Origin: an uncultured Geobacteraceae bacterium
GTDB taxonomy: Bacteria; Desulfobacterota; Desulfuromonadia; Geobacterales; Pseudopelobacteraceae
Reading direction: 5' to 3'
Assembly: GCA_903845365.1 (NCBI GenBank)
Contig: CAIMXI010000161.1
Location: forward strand, 1-45,458
Length of the DNA stretch: 45,458 nucleotides
A program made the translations under genes and the position numbers. Below are positions 1 to 7,447 of the stretch, in pieces. How positions within the stretch are numbered: position 1 is the first letter of the stretch; each line of letters starts with the position of its first letter. Below the pieces are notes generated by a model. That model did not search any database. It worked only from the letters and a program-made list of their open reading frames with translations, and was not told the origin of the DNA.

Positions 1-94
<94 letters not shown>

Positions 95-104
95 AGGCGT
101 CATG

Positions 105-287
105 TTATTCATCTTTAACTCCTGTTTTGCTGGTTGATTTTACAGCGGCAGAGCCTGAAAAGCCGATTGCACAACCGATGGCAAGAGCAATAAGAGGGGC
201 GGCGATGCCTATAATTACGACCCCAAGGGCGCACGCACCGACAATTACTCCGGCATAAAGAAGCGCTTTTTTCCATGAGACAGGCAT
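105..287 (-). CDS. small hydrophobic membrane protein, 60 aa
   Basis: The product begins MPVSWKKALLYAG and has two adjacent hydrophobic stretches (about residues 10-26 and 26-42) that are rich in Gly, Ala, Ile and Val, so a short membrane hairpin is likely. A basic, Ser/Thr-rich tail follows. The start at 287 was chosen because an AAGGGGGG ribosome-binding site lies just upstream; a longer reading frame runs back to 386 but has no such site and would overlap the preceding gene. It is the last complete gene of the magnetosome cluster before the contig edge. I recognise no family. By size and composition it resembles the many small magnetosome membrane proteins, which is only an inference from context. 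Confidence 0.6.
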   Translation of the reverse strand: MPVSWKKALLYAGVIVGACALGVVIIGIAAPLIALAIGCAIGFSGSAAVKSTSKTGVKDE

Positions 288-301
288 GATACCCCCCTTG
301 C

Positions 302-604
302 TTATAACACGATTTTCAACAGGTTGGCGTGATTGAATTTTACTATATGCTCCGGAGCCAGGGCGTGTATCAGATCGGTCATCCATTCCCGTGAAGTATG
401 AATCCTGCTGATTTTTACACCACTGTCTTCCCCGGTTCTGATTTCATAATGTCCAATGTGAATCTGCAGCGGCGAGGCTTCGCCGCGCAGCAGGACCTCC
501 AGATCTATAGTCTTGTCCTCGGAGTTAATATCGAGCTTGAGCATTTGACCAAACCTCTCCATCTTGATGTTGAATATACGCCTGATTATTGATTTCGTAA
601 TCAT
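302..604 (-). CDS. unknown soluble protein, 100 aa
   Basis: A mixed, soluble-looking protein starting MITKSIIRRIFNIKMERFG. It alternates charged and beta-prone segments, with no membrane segment, signal peptide or cysteine cluster. I do not recognise the family. The ATG at 604 was preferred because AAGGG lies 7 nt upstream; an in-frame TTG at 637 would overlap the stop codon of the preceding gene by 4 nt and is a possible alternative. It sits between a glycine-zipper membrane protein and a small hydrophobic protein, in the downstream part of the magnetosome cluster, and is probably co-transcribed with them. Confidence 0.55.
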   Translation of the reverse strand: MITKSIIRRIFNIKMERFGQMLKLDINSEDKTIDLEVLLRGEASPLQIHIGHYEIRTGEDSGVKISRIHTSREWMTDLIHALAPEHIVKFNHANLLKIVL

Positions 605-633
605 GCTGGAGCCCTTATTCCACACGCCTCCCT

Positions 634-1101
634 TCAAGCTTTCATGCGGGTAAGTATTTCGAGCGTGGTATTGATCTCCGCAAGCTCTTCCTTGAACTGA
701 TCTTCATGCTTAATCAGGCGTGCCTGAATATCGCAGATTTTTTTCACCGCCACTCCAAGCGCGGCGGTTTTAATGGTTTTTTTCCGAATATTTGCCAGCG
801 TGTAGCCGGCAACCCCCAGGGCGGCAACAGGAGCGGCGAGAACGCCGACACCGACCAGCATCCCTCCGCCGATCAGACCGCCGGCAGCAGCCAACCCTGT
901 TGTGACTCCGGCAGCGGAGAGCCCGGCAACAGTACCAAGTGACGACAACGCTGCAATCGAGCCGACCGCACCGGCGCCGGCGCCAACGGAGGCCGCTACC
1001 CCTTCCGTAATACCGGTATGAGTCTTTTCAAGCGTTTGCATAACCTCACGAATATCTTCAGTTGCCTCTTTTTTCATGCTTTCGATGGTAGATGGAGACA
1101 T
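634..1101 (-). CDS. glycine-zipper membrane protein, paralogue of 21938-22540
   Basis: A 155-aa protein with three parts. An N-terminal amphipathic helix carries the IREVMQTLEKTHTGITEG segment. A long Gly/Ala/Leu-rich hydrophobic core (about residues 40-105) follows, with dense GxxxG-type spacing and an APVAALG motif. A C-terminal helical segment ends EILTRMKA. The core suggests a tightly packed membrane hairpin or oligomer. It is clearly homologous along its length to the product at 21938-22540 at the other end of the same cluster. The start at 1101 has a strong AAGGAGG site; the frame is open back to 1149 but without support. Its hydrophobic Gly/Leu richness recalls magnetosome crystal-associated proteins (MamD/Mms6/MamG types), but I see no alignment that would justify such a name. 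Confidence 0.7.
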   Translation of the reverse strand: MSPSTIESMKKEATEDIREVMQTLEKTHTGITEGVAASVGAGAGAVGSIAALSSLGTVAGLSAAGVTTGLAAAGGLIGGGMLVGVGVLAAPVAALGVAGYTLANIRKKTIKTAALGVAVKKICDIQARLIKHEDQFKEELAEINTTLEILTRMKA

Positions 1102-1145
1102 GCTCTCCTCCTTAAAAGTATTTTTATTACCGTTTCTGCCTTGAC

Positions 1146-1379
1146 TCAATCAAGCATCTCATGAACTTTTTTCCAATAATAATAGCCGCCTATGACACCG
1201 ATACCGACAAGGCCGATAGGCCCCCAGACTCCCAGGCCAAGTCCAAGACCTAAGCAGAGCCCTTTTCCGGAGAGACCTGTTCCCACCGTCTTGCAGCATG
1301 TCGCCGCCTTGAATCCGGCGCCATGTCCCGCTTTATGTCCGGCGACAGTCATTGTACTTGGGCATTGTAGTTGTTGCAT
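1146..1379 (-). CDS. Mms6-like LG-repeat magnetosome protein (possibly Mad10-type)
   Basis: A 77-aa protein whose second half contains GKGLCLGLGLGLGVWGPIG and then a short hydrophobic stretch ending in a basic KK pair. This closely follows the Leu-Gly repeat and WGPI segment of the alphaproteobacterial crystal-shaping protein Mms6, as I remember it. In Mms6 the repeat embeds in the magnetosome membrane and an acidic C-terminal tail binds iron or magnetite. Here the tail is only KKVHEMLD, so the acidic cluster is nearly absent. The N-terminal half carries Cys6, two His and a CC pair (residues 28-29) that could bind metal. The start at 1379 has AAAGGAGAA upstream. The deltaproteobacterial protein Mad10 is the likeliest named relative, but I cannot confirm this without alignment. 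Confidence 0.75.
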   Translation of the reverse strand: MQQLQCPSTMTVAGHKAGHGAGFKAATCCKTVGTGLSGKGLCLGLGLGLGVWGPIGLVGIGVIGGYYYWKKVHEMLD

Positions 1380-1478
1380 ATAGGTTCTCCTTTAATTGTA
1401 TGTGGTGCATTTCCCGGGCAAACTAAAATGGGACGACGAATTTAACTACTTATCTTCTATTTTGCAAGAACCAAGGTG

Positions 1479-2258
1479 TCAGTCGATATTTTTTTTGATG
1501 AGAGAAAACAGTAGCGCCGCCAATAGTGCCCATCCTATGGCGAGTACGCCGACCAAATGTCCAGTGCCGACTCCGCCGGCACCGTTTGTTTTTTCAATCT
1601 CAGCCTGGATATGAGCCGACTCCTGCCTGATCAGGGTGACATCAAGGCTGTGAAACATTGCGTGAAATCGGTTACGCAGTGAAAACAGTTTCATTTCAAG
1701 AGGATCAGTTTCAATCCCCTGGCTCTTCAAAACCGTGATCCTCTTTTCGATCGCTTTCAGCATCCTATCGGTCTTCACCATGGCTTTCCTGATCATGAGC
1801 GCCTTATCGAAGGTATGGCAACTGCTGCAGTTCTTCTTGTCGATCAGCGCCAGCGAGGCACTGACGATGGCATGGCTGCCGTGGCAGGTTACACAGGTCG
1901 GGCCACCTCTGCCTAGAGCGATGCCATGCGCGCTGTTCATGTAGTGCTTGGTGACCCCCATGTGGCAGCCGCCGCAGAGCGCCGGGATTGAGGTGGGGGG
2001 TGGAACACCCAGAAATCCGCTTGCCGGGCTCATGGAATTGGCCGCATTCATCGGGTCACCGCCATGACAGGCGTTGCAGGCGATGCCGTGATCGGAATGG
2101 ATACTGGTCTGCCAGAGCGTGACCGGTTTGCTTAAACGTCCAGGCTGCGCGGCATGGCACTGAATGCAGACGATTACCTGCGGGGCTACCGCCAAAGCCG
2201 CAGTTGACGGCATAGCGGAGAGAGCCAGCAGTATCAGGATGATTCGCCATCCCCTCAT
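1479..2258 (-). CDS. membrane-anchored pentaheme cytochrome c of a bc-type complex
   Basis: A 259-aa protein with a signal sequence (residues 1-24), five CxxCH haem sites (31-35, 61-65, 95-99, 122-126, 144-148) and spare histidines suited to bis-His ligation. A helical region of about 80 residues and a C-terminal membrane anchor (about 235-253) follow. It should face the periplasm or a periplasm-derived lumen. Its ATG overlaps the cytochrome b stop codon (ATGA), so translation is coupled. With cytochrome b and Rieske it forms a module in which this protein takes the place of cytochrome c1 or f as the Rieske electron acceptor; that role is inferred from gene order. An in-frame TTG at 2273 is a less likely start. 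The location inside the magnetosome operon is the unusual part. Confidence 0.85.
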   Translation of the reverse strand: MRGWRIILILLALSAMPSTAALAVAPQVIVCIQCHAAQPGRLSKPVTLWQTSIHSDHGIACNACHGGDPMNAANSMSPASGFLGVPPPTSIPALCGGCHMGVTKHYMNSAHGIALGRGGPTCVTCHGSHAIVSASLALIDKKNCSSCHTFDKALMIRKAMVKTDRMLKAIEKRITVLKSQGIETDPLEMKLFSLRNRFHAMFHSLDVTLIRQESAHIQAEIEKTNGAGGVGTGHLVGVLAIGWALLAALLFSLIKKNID

Positions 2259-3358
2259 GAGTAGAGACCCCAAAGCGTCATACCGATCCAGAGAAGGATT
2301 CCCCCGATAGCTGAGACGGTGAAAAGCGGCCTTTTGAGCGGGTGCTTCTCGGGGTCACGGTCGATAAACGGCAGGAACGCCAGAAAAGCCATGGCTGCCG
2401 CCTGTACCGTCAAACCGATGATTTCACTAGGGAAAAGTTTCAGTGTCTGATAGTTGGCCAGAAAGTACCACTCCGGCTTGATATTGGAAGGGGTGACGAG
2501 CGGATTCGCCGGAACGTATGAAATTGAAGGGATAAACATATCGGGGAAGAAAAACACAAACAGCATGAAGCAGGCGAGGTAGAGCGAGATGGAGATCATA
2601 TCCTGAAGAAAGAAGTTGGGGAAGAACGGAACGCCCCCCGGATGCTCTTCATATTCGAATGTTTTACCCTTCCACTGGTTTCTGCTGTCTTCAAGGCCAA
2701 AAGGGGGCGTGGAGACTCCCGTGCGCTGGATCAGGAAGAGATGGAGCCCGATCAGCACAGCGATAACAGCTGGGAGCATACCGACGTGCAGGGTGTAGAA
2801 GCGACCGATGGTATGGCTGCCGACCTGTTTGCCGCCACGCAGCATTTCGACGATGCTCTCTCCGAAAAATGGAATTGAGCTGACGCAGTCGGTGGCAACG
2901 GTTGTGGCCCAGAAGGAGAGCTGATTCCAGGGGAGGAGGTAGCCGGTCAGGGATATCCCCATTGCCAGGAGCAGAAGGATGAAGCCGGTGAGCCAGTGGA
3001 GTTCGCGGGGGCTTTTGTAGCTCCCCATAAACAGTATGGAAACCATGTGGAGCAGAAGCACCAGCAGCATCATGCTTGATCCGACGGCGTGGAACAGGCG
3101 CACCAGACGGCCAAGAGGGATTTCGGTCATGATAAATGAAACCGAATCAAAGGCTTTGTCGATGTCCGGCACGTAATAGAGCATCAAGAGCAGGCCGGTG
3201 ATCACCTGCAGGGCAAAAATCACCAGCAGGACACTGCCTAATGAATACCACGCGTTGACGTTGCGCGGCAGCAGATAGCCGGTGCGCTTCTCCGTTATGA
3301 TCTCGTGTGTGCCTAAGCGCACATCGATCCAGTTGTATATGCTTCTCAAAAATTCCAT
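2255..3358 (-). CDS. cytochrome b (b6/subunit IV fused type) of a quinol oxidoreductase
   Basis: A 367-aa polytopic membrane protein. Haem-ligand histidine pairs are visible at H90/H104 and H191/H206. The second-pair spacing of 15 matches b6-type rather than mitochondrial-type cytochrome b. A PEWY quinol-oxidation-site motif follows in NIKPEWYFLANYQ. The N-terminal haem half and the C-terminal subunit-IV-like half are in one chain. The expected reaction is oxidation of quinol in the membrane, with one electron going through the Rieske protein and one recycled across the haems. The gene follows rieske by 19 bp and overlaps the pentaheme cytochrome gene by 4 bp. Full-length and apparently intact. 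Confidence 0.92.
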   Translation of the reverse strand: MEFLRSIYNWIDVRLGTHEIITEKRTGYLLPRNVNAWYSLGSVLLVIFALQVITGLLLMLYYVPDIDKAFDSVSFIMTEIPLGRLVRLFHAVGSSMMLLVLLLHMVSILFMGSYKSPRELHWLTGFILLLLAMGISLTGYLLPWNQLSFWATTVATDCVSSIPFFGESIVEMLRGGKQVGSHTIGRFYTLHVGMLPAVIAVLIGLHLFLIQRTGVSTPPFGLEDSRNQWKGKTFEYEEHPGGVPFFPNFFLQDMISISLYLACFMLFVFFFPDMFIPSISYVPANPLVTPSNIKPEWYFLANYQTLKLFPSEIIGLTVQAAAMAFLAFLPFIDRDPEKHPLKRPLFTVSAIGGILLWIGMTLWGLYS

Positions 3359-3377
3359 TTAAGACGGCCTTTTAGTA

Positions 3378-3806
3378 TTATCCAATCGTTACCACGCCTT
3401 TCAGCACTGAGAAAGGTATCTTGGCCAGCCCCTTGGGGGGTGGGCCGGAGATTACTGCGCCATCAACGGTGAAATAGCCGGCATGGCAGGGGCAGAGAAA
3501 ATCCTGCTGCTCCGCTTGCCACAGCACGATGCATCCGAGATGTGGGCAGACGGCCGAAAGGGCAACCAGAGACCCGTCCTGCTTTCTGACCAGAACCGCA
3601 GCAGAGCCATTGAATTCAAAGAATTTGGCCTCCCCCGGCGCAATAGTGTTCAGAGGTATGCTGGTTTTACCTTTCCTGTTATTGTCATCCGGAGGTACCA
3701 GATAGAAACGGATGACCGGGTACGATACCGCGGCAAAGCCGATCACCGCGAGAGCTGCGACTCCGCCGAGGCAGGTATTGATGAATTTTCTCCTGCTGTC
3801 GTCCAT
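3378..3806 (-). CDS. Rieske iron-sulfur protein with Tat signal
   Basis: A 142-aa protein starting MDDSRRKFIN. The SRRKFI twin-arginine motif and following hydrophobic helix (residues 12-35) indicate Tat export with a retained membrane anchor. The two [2Fe-2S] boxes are CPHLGC (87-92) and CPCHAG (105-110), with C87, H89, C105 and H108 as cluster ligands and C92/C107 as the usual disulfide pair; all are present. The frame is open back to 3866, but that would overlap the upstream TauE gene by 46 bp; the ATG at 3806 has GGAAGAAG before it and lies 14 bp after that gene's stop. It should pass electrons from quinol to the pentaheme cytochrome encoded two genes downstream. Confidence 0.9.
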   Translation of the reverse strand: MDDSRRKFINTCLGGVAALAVIGFAAVSYPVIRFYLVPPDDNNRKGKTSIPLNTIAPGEAKFFEFNGSAAVLVRKQDGSLVALSAVCPHLGCIVLWQAEQQDFLCPCHAGYFTVDGAVISGPPPKGLAKIPFSVLKGVVTIG

Positions 3807-3820
3807 CAGTTCTTCTTCCA

Positions 3821-4723
3821 CTACATCACTCCGGTTACTAATTTCAAAGCGAGCATCAATAGACATATCGCAATAGCCCGCTTGATAAAACGGGGCTTGG
3901 TGGTTTTCGACAACTGTGCGCCGAAGTACGCGCCGAGTATGGCGCCGACGCCGATAAAAATGGCAAAGTCGAGGTCAATCTCATGCATGCCGGTAAAAAT
4001 AATCACAGCGAAAAAACTTGTTATCGCCAGGATGAAATGTGACGTTGCCGTGGCAATATGCACCGGCATGCCGAGTACCGAGTACATCAGCGGCACGTGG
4101 ATAATCCCCCCGCCGATTCCGAAGAGTCCGGAGAAAATGCCGGTAAAGAAACTCCCCGCAAGCCCAATGGCCATATCAGGCGCGTAGGCGTGCGTTTCAC
4201 CTTCGGCATCGACCAGCAACCGCTCTTTTGGCTGCTCGAGCGCCTTTGTTCTTACTATCGAAATATCCTTTTCAGTAAAGAGGTGAATCGACAGCAGAAT
4301 CAAGGTGATACTGAAAAAAATCGAAAAACTGGTAAAGGTAAAATGCTGGGCAACAACAGCGCCGATAAGAACACCGGGAACTGCAGCCGTCGCAAATTTG
4401 AGACCTATTTCGTAATCGATCCGCTGGTGCGTGATGTATGAAAACGTCCCTGACAGGGCATTCATAAAAACGGCTGTAATCGAGGTGCCGATTGCAAGCT
4501 GCGGTGAAAAATCAAAAAATATCATCAGCATCGGCACATGAATAAAGCCGCCTCCTGCCCCTATCAACGTGCCGATCAAGCCGACGACACAGCCGAAAAC
4601 GATAAGAAGTATCGCTTCAGGGAGGTCGGTAACTACGGCGTGTCCTTCAATTGCTACCGGGGACGCAAACGCGCTGCCGGCGATCAGGAGAAGTATGAGC
4701 ATCGGAACAATATACTTTTTCAT
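3821..4723 (-). CDS. TauE/SafE-family membrane transporter
   Basis: A 300-aa protein with an N-terminal signal-like helix (residues 1-20) and about eight membrane segments. It shows the duplicated TauE/SafE motif: GTLIGAGGGFIHVP in the first half and GLFGIGGGIIHVP in the second. Family members export or import small organic or sulfur anions. In magnetotactic bacteria a TauE-like domain also forms the C-terminal half of MamO, and stand-alone TauE proteins have been described in deltaproteobacterial magnetosome clusters. No MamO protease domain is encoded beside it here. It overlaps the upstream J-domain-like gene by 4 bp (ATGA). The substrate cannot be read from sequence. Confidence 0.85.
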   Translation of the reverse strand: MKKYIVPMLILLLIAGSAFASPVAIEGHAVVTDLPEAILLIVFGCVVGLIGTLIGAGGGFIHVPMLMIFFDFSPQLAIGTSITAVFMNALSGTFSYITHQRIDYEIGLKFATAAVPGVLIGAVVAQHFTFTSFSIFFSITLILLSIHLFTEKDISIVRTKALEQPKERLLVDAEGETHAYAPDMAIGLAGSFFTGIFSGLFGIGGGIIHVPLMYSVLGMPVHIATATSHFILAITSFFAVIIFTGMHEIDLDFAIFIGVGAILGAYFGAQLSKTTKPRFIKRAIAICLLMLALKLVTGVM

Positions 4724-5601
4724 GAAACCGCGTTTTCCATCCTCTTTACTAAATTGTGCGCGTTGATGCTCTGCTGAAAATATCTGGTCGCTTCTACTTT
4801 CTGAGCCTCGGATGCGAATTTGTCGGGATGAAACGCAACCTTGAAAAACTTAAATGCCCTCTCAACCGCAGCCGGGTCTGAGCTGTCATTTGTCCGGATA
4901 AAATGCAACCAGCTCTCGGCTAGCGAATCCGGTTTATCCGTCTGTTCACGAGACGAAAGAAGGCCAATTTCATTCAGCTCGATAATTTTCGCGCTGATAT
5001 CGACCATTTTAAGGCAGAGTTCATAGTATGTAAGATCGCCACGCTTCAGCTCATTTTCAACCAGTCCGACCTCCTGGCGGAGTACATCGGCGGCAAAGAG
5101 CAGTTCCGGATCCTGGATAGTCATCATTGTGGCGATGCGCCCCTGCAGACTCTTAACCAGAACCGAGAGCGCCGATTTCTTGTCCTCTTCGGCGGTGCGC
5201 AGTTTTGTGCGGAGCTCGCTCAACTGTTTGTCCGGTGAATTTTCTTCCATCACGACAATTTTATGGTTCAGCGCGCTGATCTCGGCGTCCAGTGCCGCTG
5301 ATTTCTGCTTCAGTTCTGCCAGTGTCAGATCGCGACCCTTGATGATCGCCTCAAGCATCGATTTTTCAGCGGCGAGCACGCTTGTTTTCTCGGCATTGCC
5401 TTCCAGGCAGATATATTTGCAGATCAGGAGGGCACCGGAAAATGCTGCGACAACCAGTCCGTACAAGGGAGAAATAGCCGCCAGGTAACCGGGCATAACT
5501 GCGGAGTACTGAGAGGCGGCGTATATCCAGAGAGCGACGCATAAAGCCGAGATGTAGGCGGCTGCATCTGTATACCCTGATGTAATAAACCTGTAGAGCA
5601 T
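4720..5601 (-). CDS. membrane-anchored coiled-coil protein with C-terminal J-domain-like HPD region
   Basis: A 293-aa protein. Two hydrophobic helices (about 13-31 and 41-65) are followed by a coiled coil (about 70-150), a helical linker and a C-terminal region (about 240-293). That region contains FKVAFHPDKF with the HPD tripeptide at 258-260 and a following amphipathic helix, as in DnaJ J-domains. J-domains stimulate the ATPase of Hsp70 chaperones. The N-terminal part of the J-domain is divergent, so this is a likely rather than certain call. The cytoplasmic side is inferred for the J-like domain. Its ATG lies 11 bp after the beta-propeller stop, and it overlaps tauE by 4 bp, so it belongs to the magnetosome operon. 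I do not recognise a named mam or mad gene. Confidence 0.7.
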   Translation of the reverse strand: MLYRFITSGYTDAAAYISALCVALWIYAASQYSAVMPGYLAAISPLYGLVVAAFSGALLICKYICLEGNAEKTSVLAAEKSMLEAIIKGRDLTLAELKQKSAALDAEISALNHKIVVMEENSPDKQLSELRTKLRTAEEDKKSALSVLVKSLQGRIATMMTIQDPELLFAADVLRQEVGLVENELKRGDLTYYELCLKMVDISAKIIELNEIGLLSSREQTDKPDSLAESWLHFIRTNDSSDPAAVERAFKFFKVAFHPDKFASEAQKVEATRYFQQSINAHNLVKRMENAVS

Positions 5602-5612
5602 ATACGTTCCGG

Positions 5613-6737
5613 CTACTGCGCCGCAGGATCTGCGGTCGGCTTCATCAGTTTGCTTTTCGTGGTACTGAAAAACCTGGTCAGGCTATGCAGTGCGCTTTTC
5701 AATCTGTTACGGTAGCCGATGTCGTAGACGCCTATCGTTCCGGAAGCGTACTGTACGTAGGCGCTTGTGCCGTCGGAACTTATCGTCACGTCGGAAGCCG
5801 GGGAAGTCAGCCCGATTGTCCTGCTGATTTTTCCGGAGGCGAGCTCGATGACCGCTATCTTCTGGGTATCGAGGAGGAAAAGCCCCCATTCGCCATGCGA
5901 TTCGATATCAAAAGCGGTAACGCCCTGCGTGGCAAGCTGGAAAAACCGTTTGACCGGCTCTGCGGCGGTTACGACGGAGAGCCCGCCAGCAGAGAGCCAG
6001 GCGTAGGTGGTGCCATCCAGACCCTTCTTGAAGAGGAGCGGCATGTCCGGGTCTAGCCCCCCTGCCATAGTGCGATTTTTCAGATCAAACAGAGAGAGTG
6101 TGTCGGACTGAAGAACATACTGCCCGTTGCCGTAATAGTAGGCTCGCGACGTCGGATTGCTCTTTTGCAGTATGGTGACCGTGTTCCCCTCTTTTATGTC
6201 GATTACCTTGATATAGGTTTCGCCGGTAACAAGAAGATATTTCCCAGCCGGATGCGGATCCAGCCAGAGTATCGGTTCCGGCTCATCAAGCTGCAGAATC
6301 TGTTTCCCGGTCGCCGCGTCAAAAAAGCCGATACTGCCGCTGTTATCAGCCTTCATCCCCCCCGCCACTACGATGGAAGAGGCCGGTACGAAACGGAGCG
6401 AGAACACCTGAAACCCCGCGCCGCCGTCAATTTCATGAAGCGGTGCTGTTTCGGGGAGTTGCCAGACCATGATGACGTCGTCTGATGCGGCAGCGGTCAG
6501 ATTGTATGGCGCGTTATAATCAACTACGACCTCTCCGGTAAGCCCGGCCAAGGTCGCTGACGGTTTCTTAGAAATTGAGATGCCGCGAAAACTGCTCTTT
6601 CCTGTTGCGCTTTTTGCTGCGCCTGGTCCGCGTGATCCGCGTGATCCAAAGAGGGTGCTCAGATCGTACTTGGCGGCTACGACGAGCGCTGTCACTAAAA
6701 AACATACAAAAAACAGATATTTGACTATCTGGTTCAT
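5613..6737 (-). CDS. membrane-anchored WD40/YVTN-like beta-propeller protein
   Basis: A 374-aa protein with one N-terminal membrane helix (about 5-24), a Gly/Ser/Arg-rich linker, and then repeated four-strand-like units. These include AAASDDVIMVWQLPE, IGFFDAATGKQILQL, IKVIDIKEGNTVTIL and IAVIELASGKISRTI, the pattern of WD40 or YVTN propeller blades. Such folds are protein-binding platforms; no catalytic residues are evident. With a single N-terminal anchor the propeller probably lies on the periplasmic or magnetosome-lumen side. The ATG overlaps the mamQ stop by 4 bp and the stop is 11 bp before the J-domain-like gene. Function is unknown; assembly of magnetosome membrane proteins is a guess from context. 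Confidence 0.75.
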   Translation of the reverse strand: MNQIVKYLFFVCFLVTALVVAAKYDLSTLFGSRGSRGPGAAKSATGKSSFRGISISKKPSATLAGLTGEVVVDYNAPYNLTAAASDDVIMVWQLPETAPLHEIDGGAGFQVFSLRFVPASSIVVAGGMKADNSGSIGFFDAATGKQILQLDEPEPILWLDPHPAGKYLLVTGETYIKVIDIKEGNTVTILQKSNPTSRAYYYGNGQYVLQSDTLSLFDLKNRTMAGGLDPDMPLLFKKGLDGTTYAWLSAGGLSVVTAAEPVKRFFQLATQGVTAFDIESHGEWGLFLLDTQKIAVIELASGKISRTIGLTSPASDVTISSDGTSAYVQYASGTIGVYDIGYRNRLKSALHSLTRFFSTTKSKLMKPTADPAAQ

Positions 6738-7441
6738 TTTACTGCAGCGGGCAGTTTGACTGTTTTTTCAGCTTTGTCAGCAATAAACGTTTTTGCATGC
6801 CTGAAGCCAAGCGGATATGCAAAGAAAAATCCGGGAACCAGTTCGAGGCTTGTATTGTAGATATTGGCTGCCGTGTTATATTTTGCCCGCGCCATAGCAA
6901 GCCTCGTCTCGGTATTGGCAAGTTCATTCATCAGGTTCTGGTATGTCACGGATGATTTCAGATCGGGGTAATTTTCCGCAACCGCCTGGAATTTGGAGAT
7001 GGCCGTTTTGAAGTTGGTGAGGGTCTGCATATCAACCGGCAGTGAGGTGCTGTCAGCGGTCAAATCCTTCAGCGAACCTAAGGCGCTCCGGACATCGGCG
7101 GCATGCACAAAGACCTTCCCCTCATACTGCATATACTCGGCGACCGCCTTGACAAGCCCAGGGATGAGATCACTCCTCCGCTGCAGCTCAGCTTCTATCT
7201 GCGCAGACTCAAGGTGCACCATAAACAGCTTGGTTGTGAACATGTTATAGTAATAGACGGAACCGGAGATGAACAGGAGGGTTAATGACATAATGGCAAT
7301 CTTTGCCGCAACATTCTGCTTGTCCCATGCCTTGCTCTTGATTTTTTTCAAGAGAGTGCGCGGCTTATCCCTTAACATTACCGGTTTGGGGGTAATGAGC
7401 TTCAACTCTTCGGCGTACAGTCTTTCAATAACATCTTTCAA
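6734..7441 (-). CDS. mamQ: MamQ, LemA-family magnetosome membrane protein
   Basis: A 235-aa LemA-like protein. A cytoplasmic basic N-terminus is followed by one membrane helix (about 47-66) and a helical bundle. The family motifs are visible: RRSDLIPGLVKAVAEY, YPDLKSSVTYQNLMNEL and a TRLAMARAKYNTAANIYN segment. MamQ is required for magnetosome membrane formation in Magnetospirillum, though its biochemical action is unknown. The start is TTG at 7441 with AAAGGG about 9 nt upstream, and it lies 6 bp after mamE. It overlaps the propeller gene by 4 bp. A second, more divergent LemA protein lies at 11912-12469; this one is the better match to MamQ by length and position beside mamE. Confidence 0.82.
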   Translation of the reverse strand: MKDVIERLYAEELKLITPKPVMLRDKPRTLLKKIKSKAWDKQNVAAKIAIMSLTLLFISGSVYYYNMFTTKLFMVHLESAQIEAELQRRSDLIPGLVKAVAEYMQYEGKVFVHAADVRSALGSLKDLTADSTSLPVDMQTLTNFKTAISKFQAVAENYPDLKSSVTYQNLMNELANTETRLAMARAKYNTAANIYNTSLELVPGFFFAYPLGFRHAKTFIADKAEKTVKLPAAVK

Positions 7442-7447
7442 TGGCGT

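Noticed and set aside
3483..4187. A 234-codon plus-strand frame across rieske and tauE
   Set aside because: It spans two well-supported genes in antisense and has no recognisable domain.
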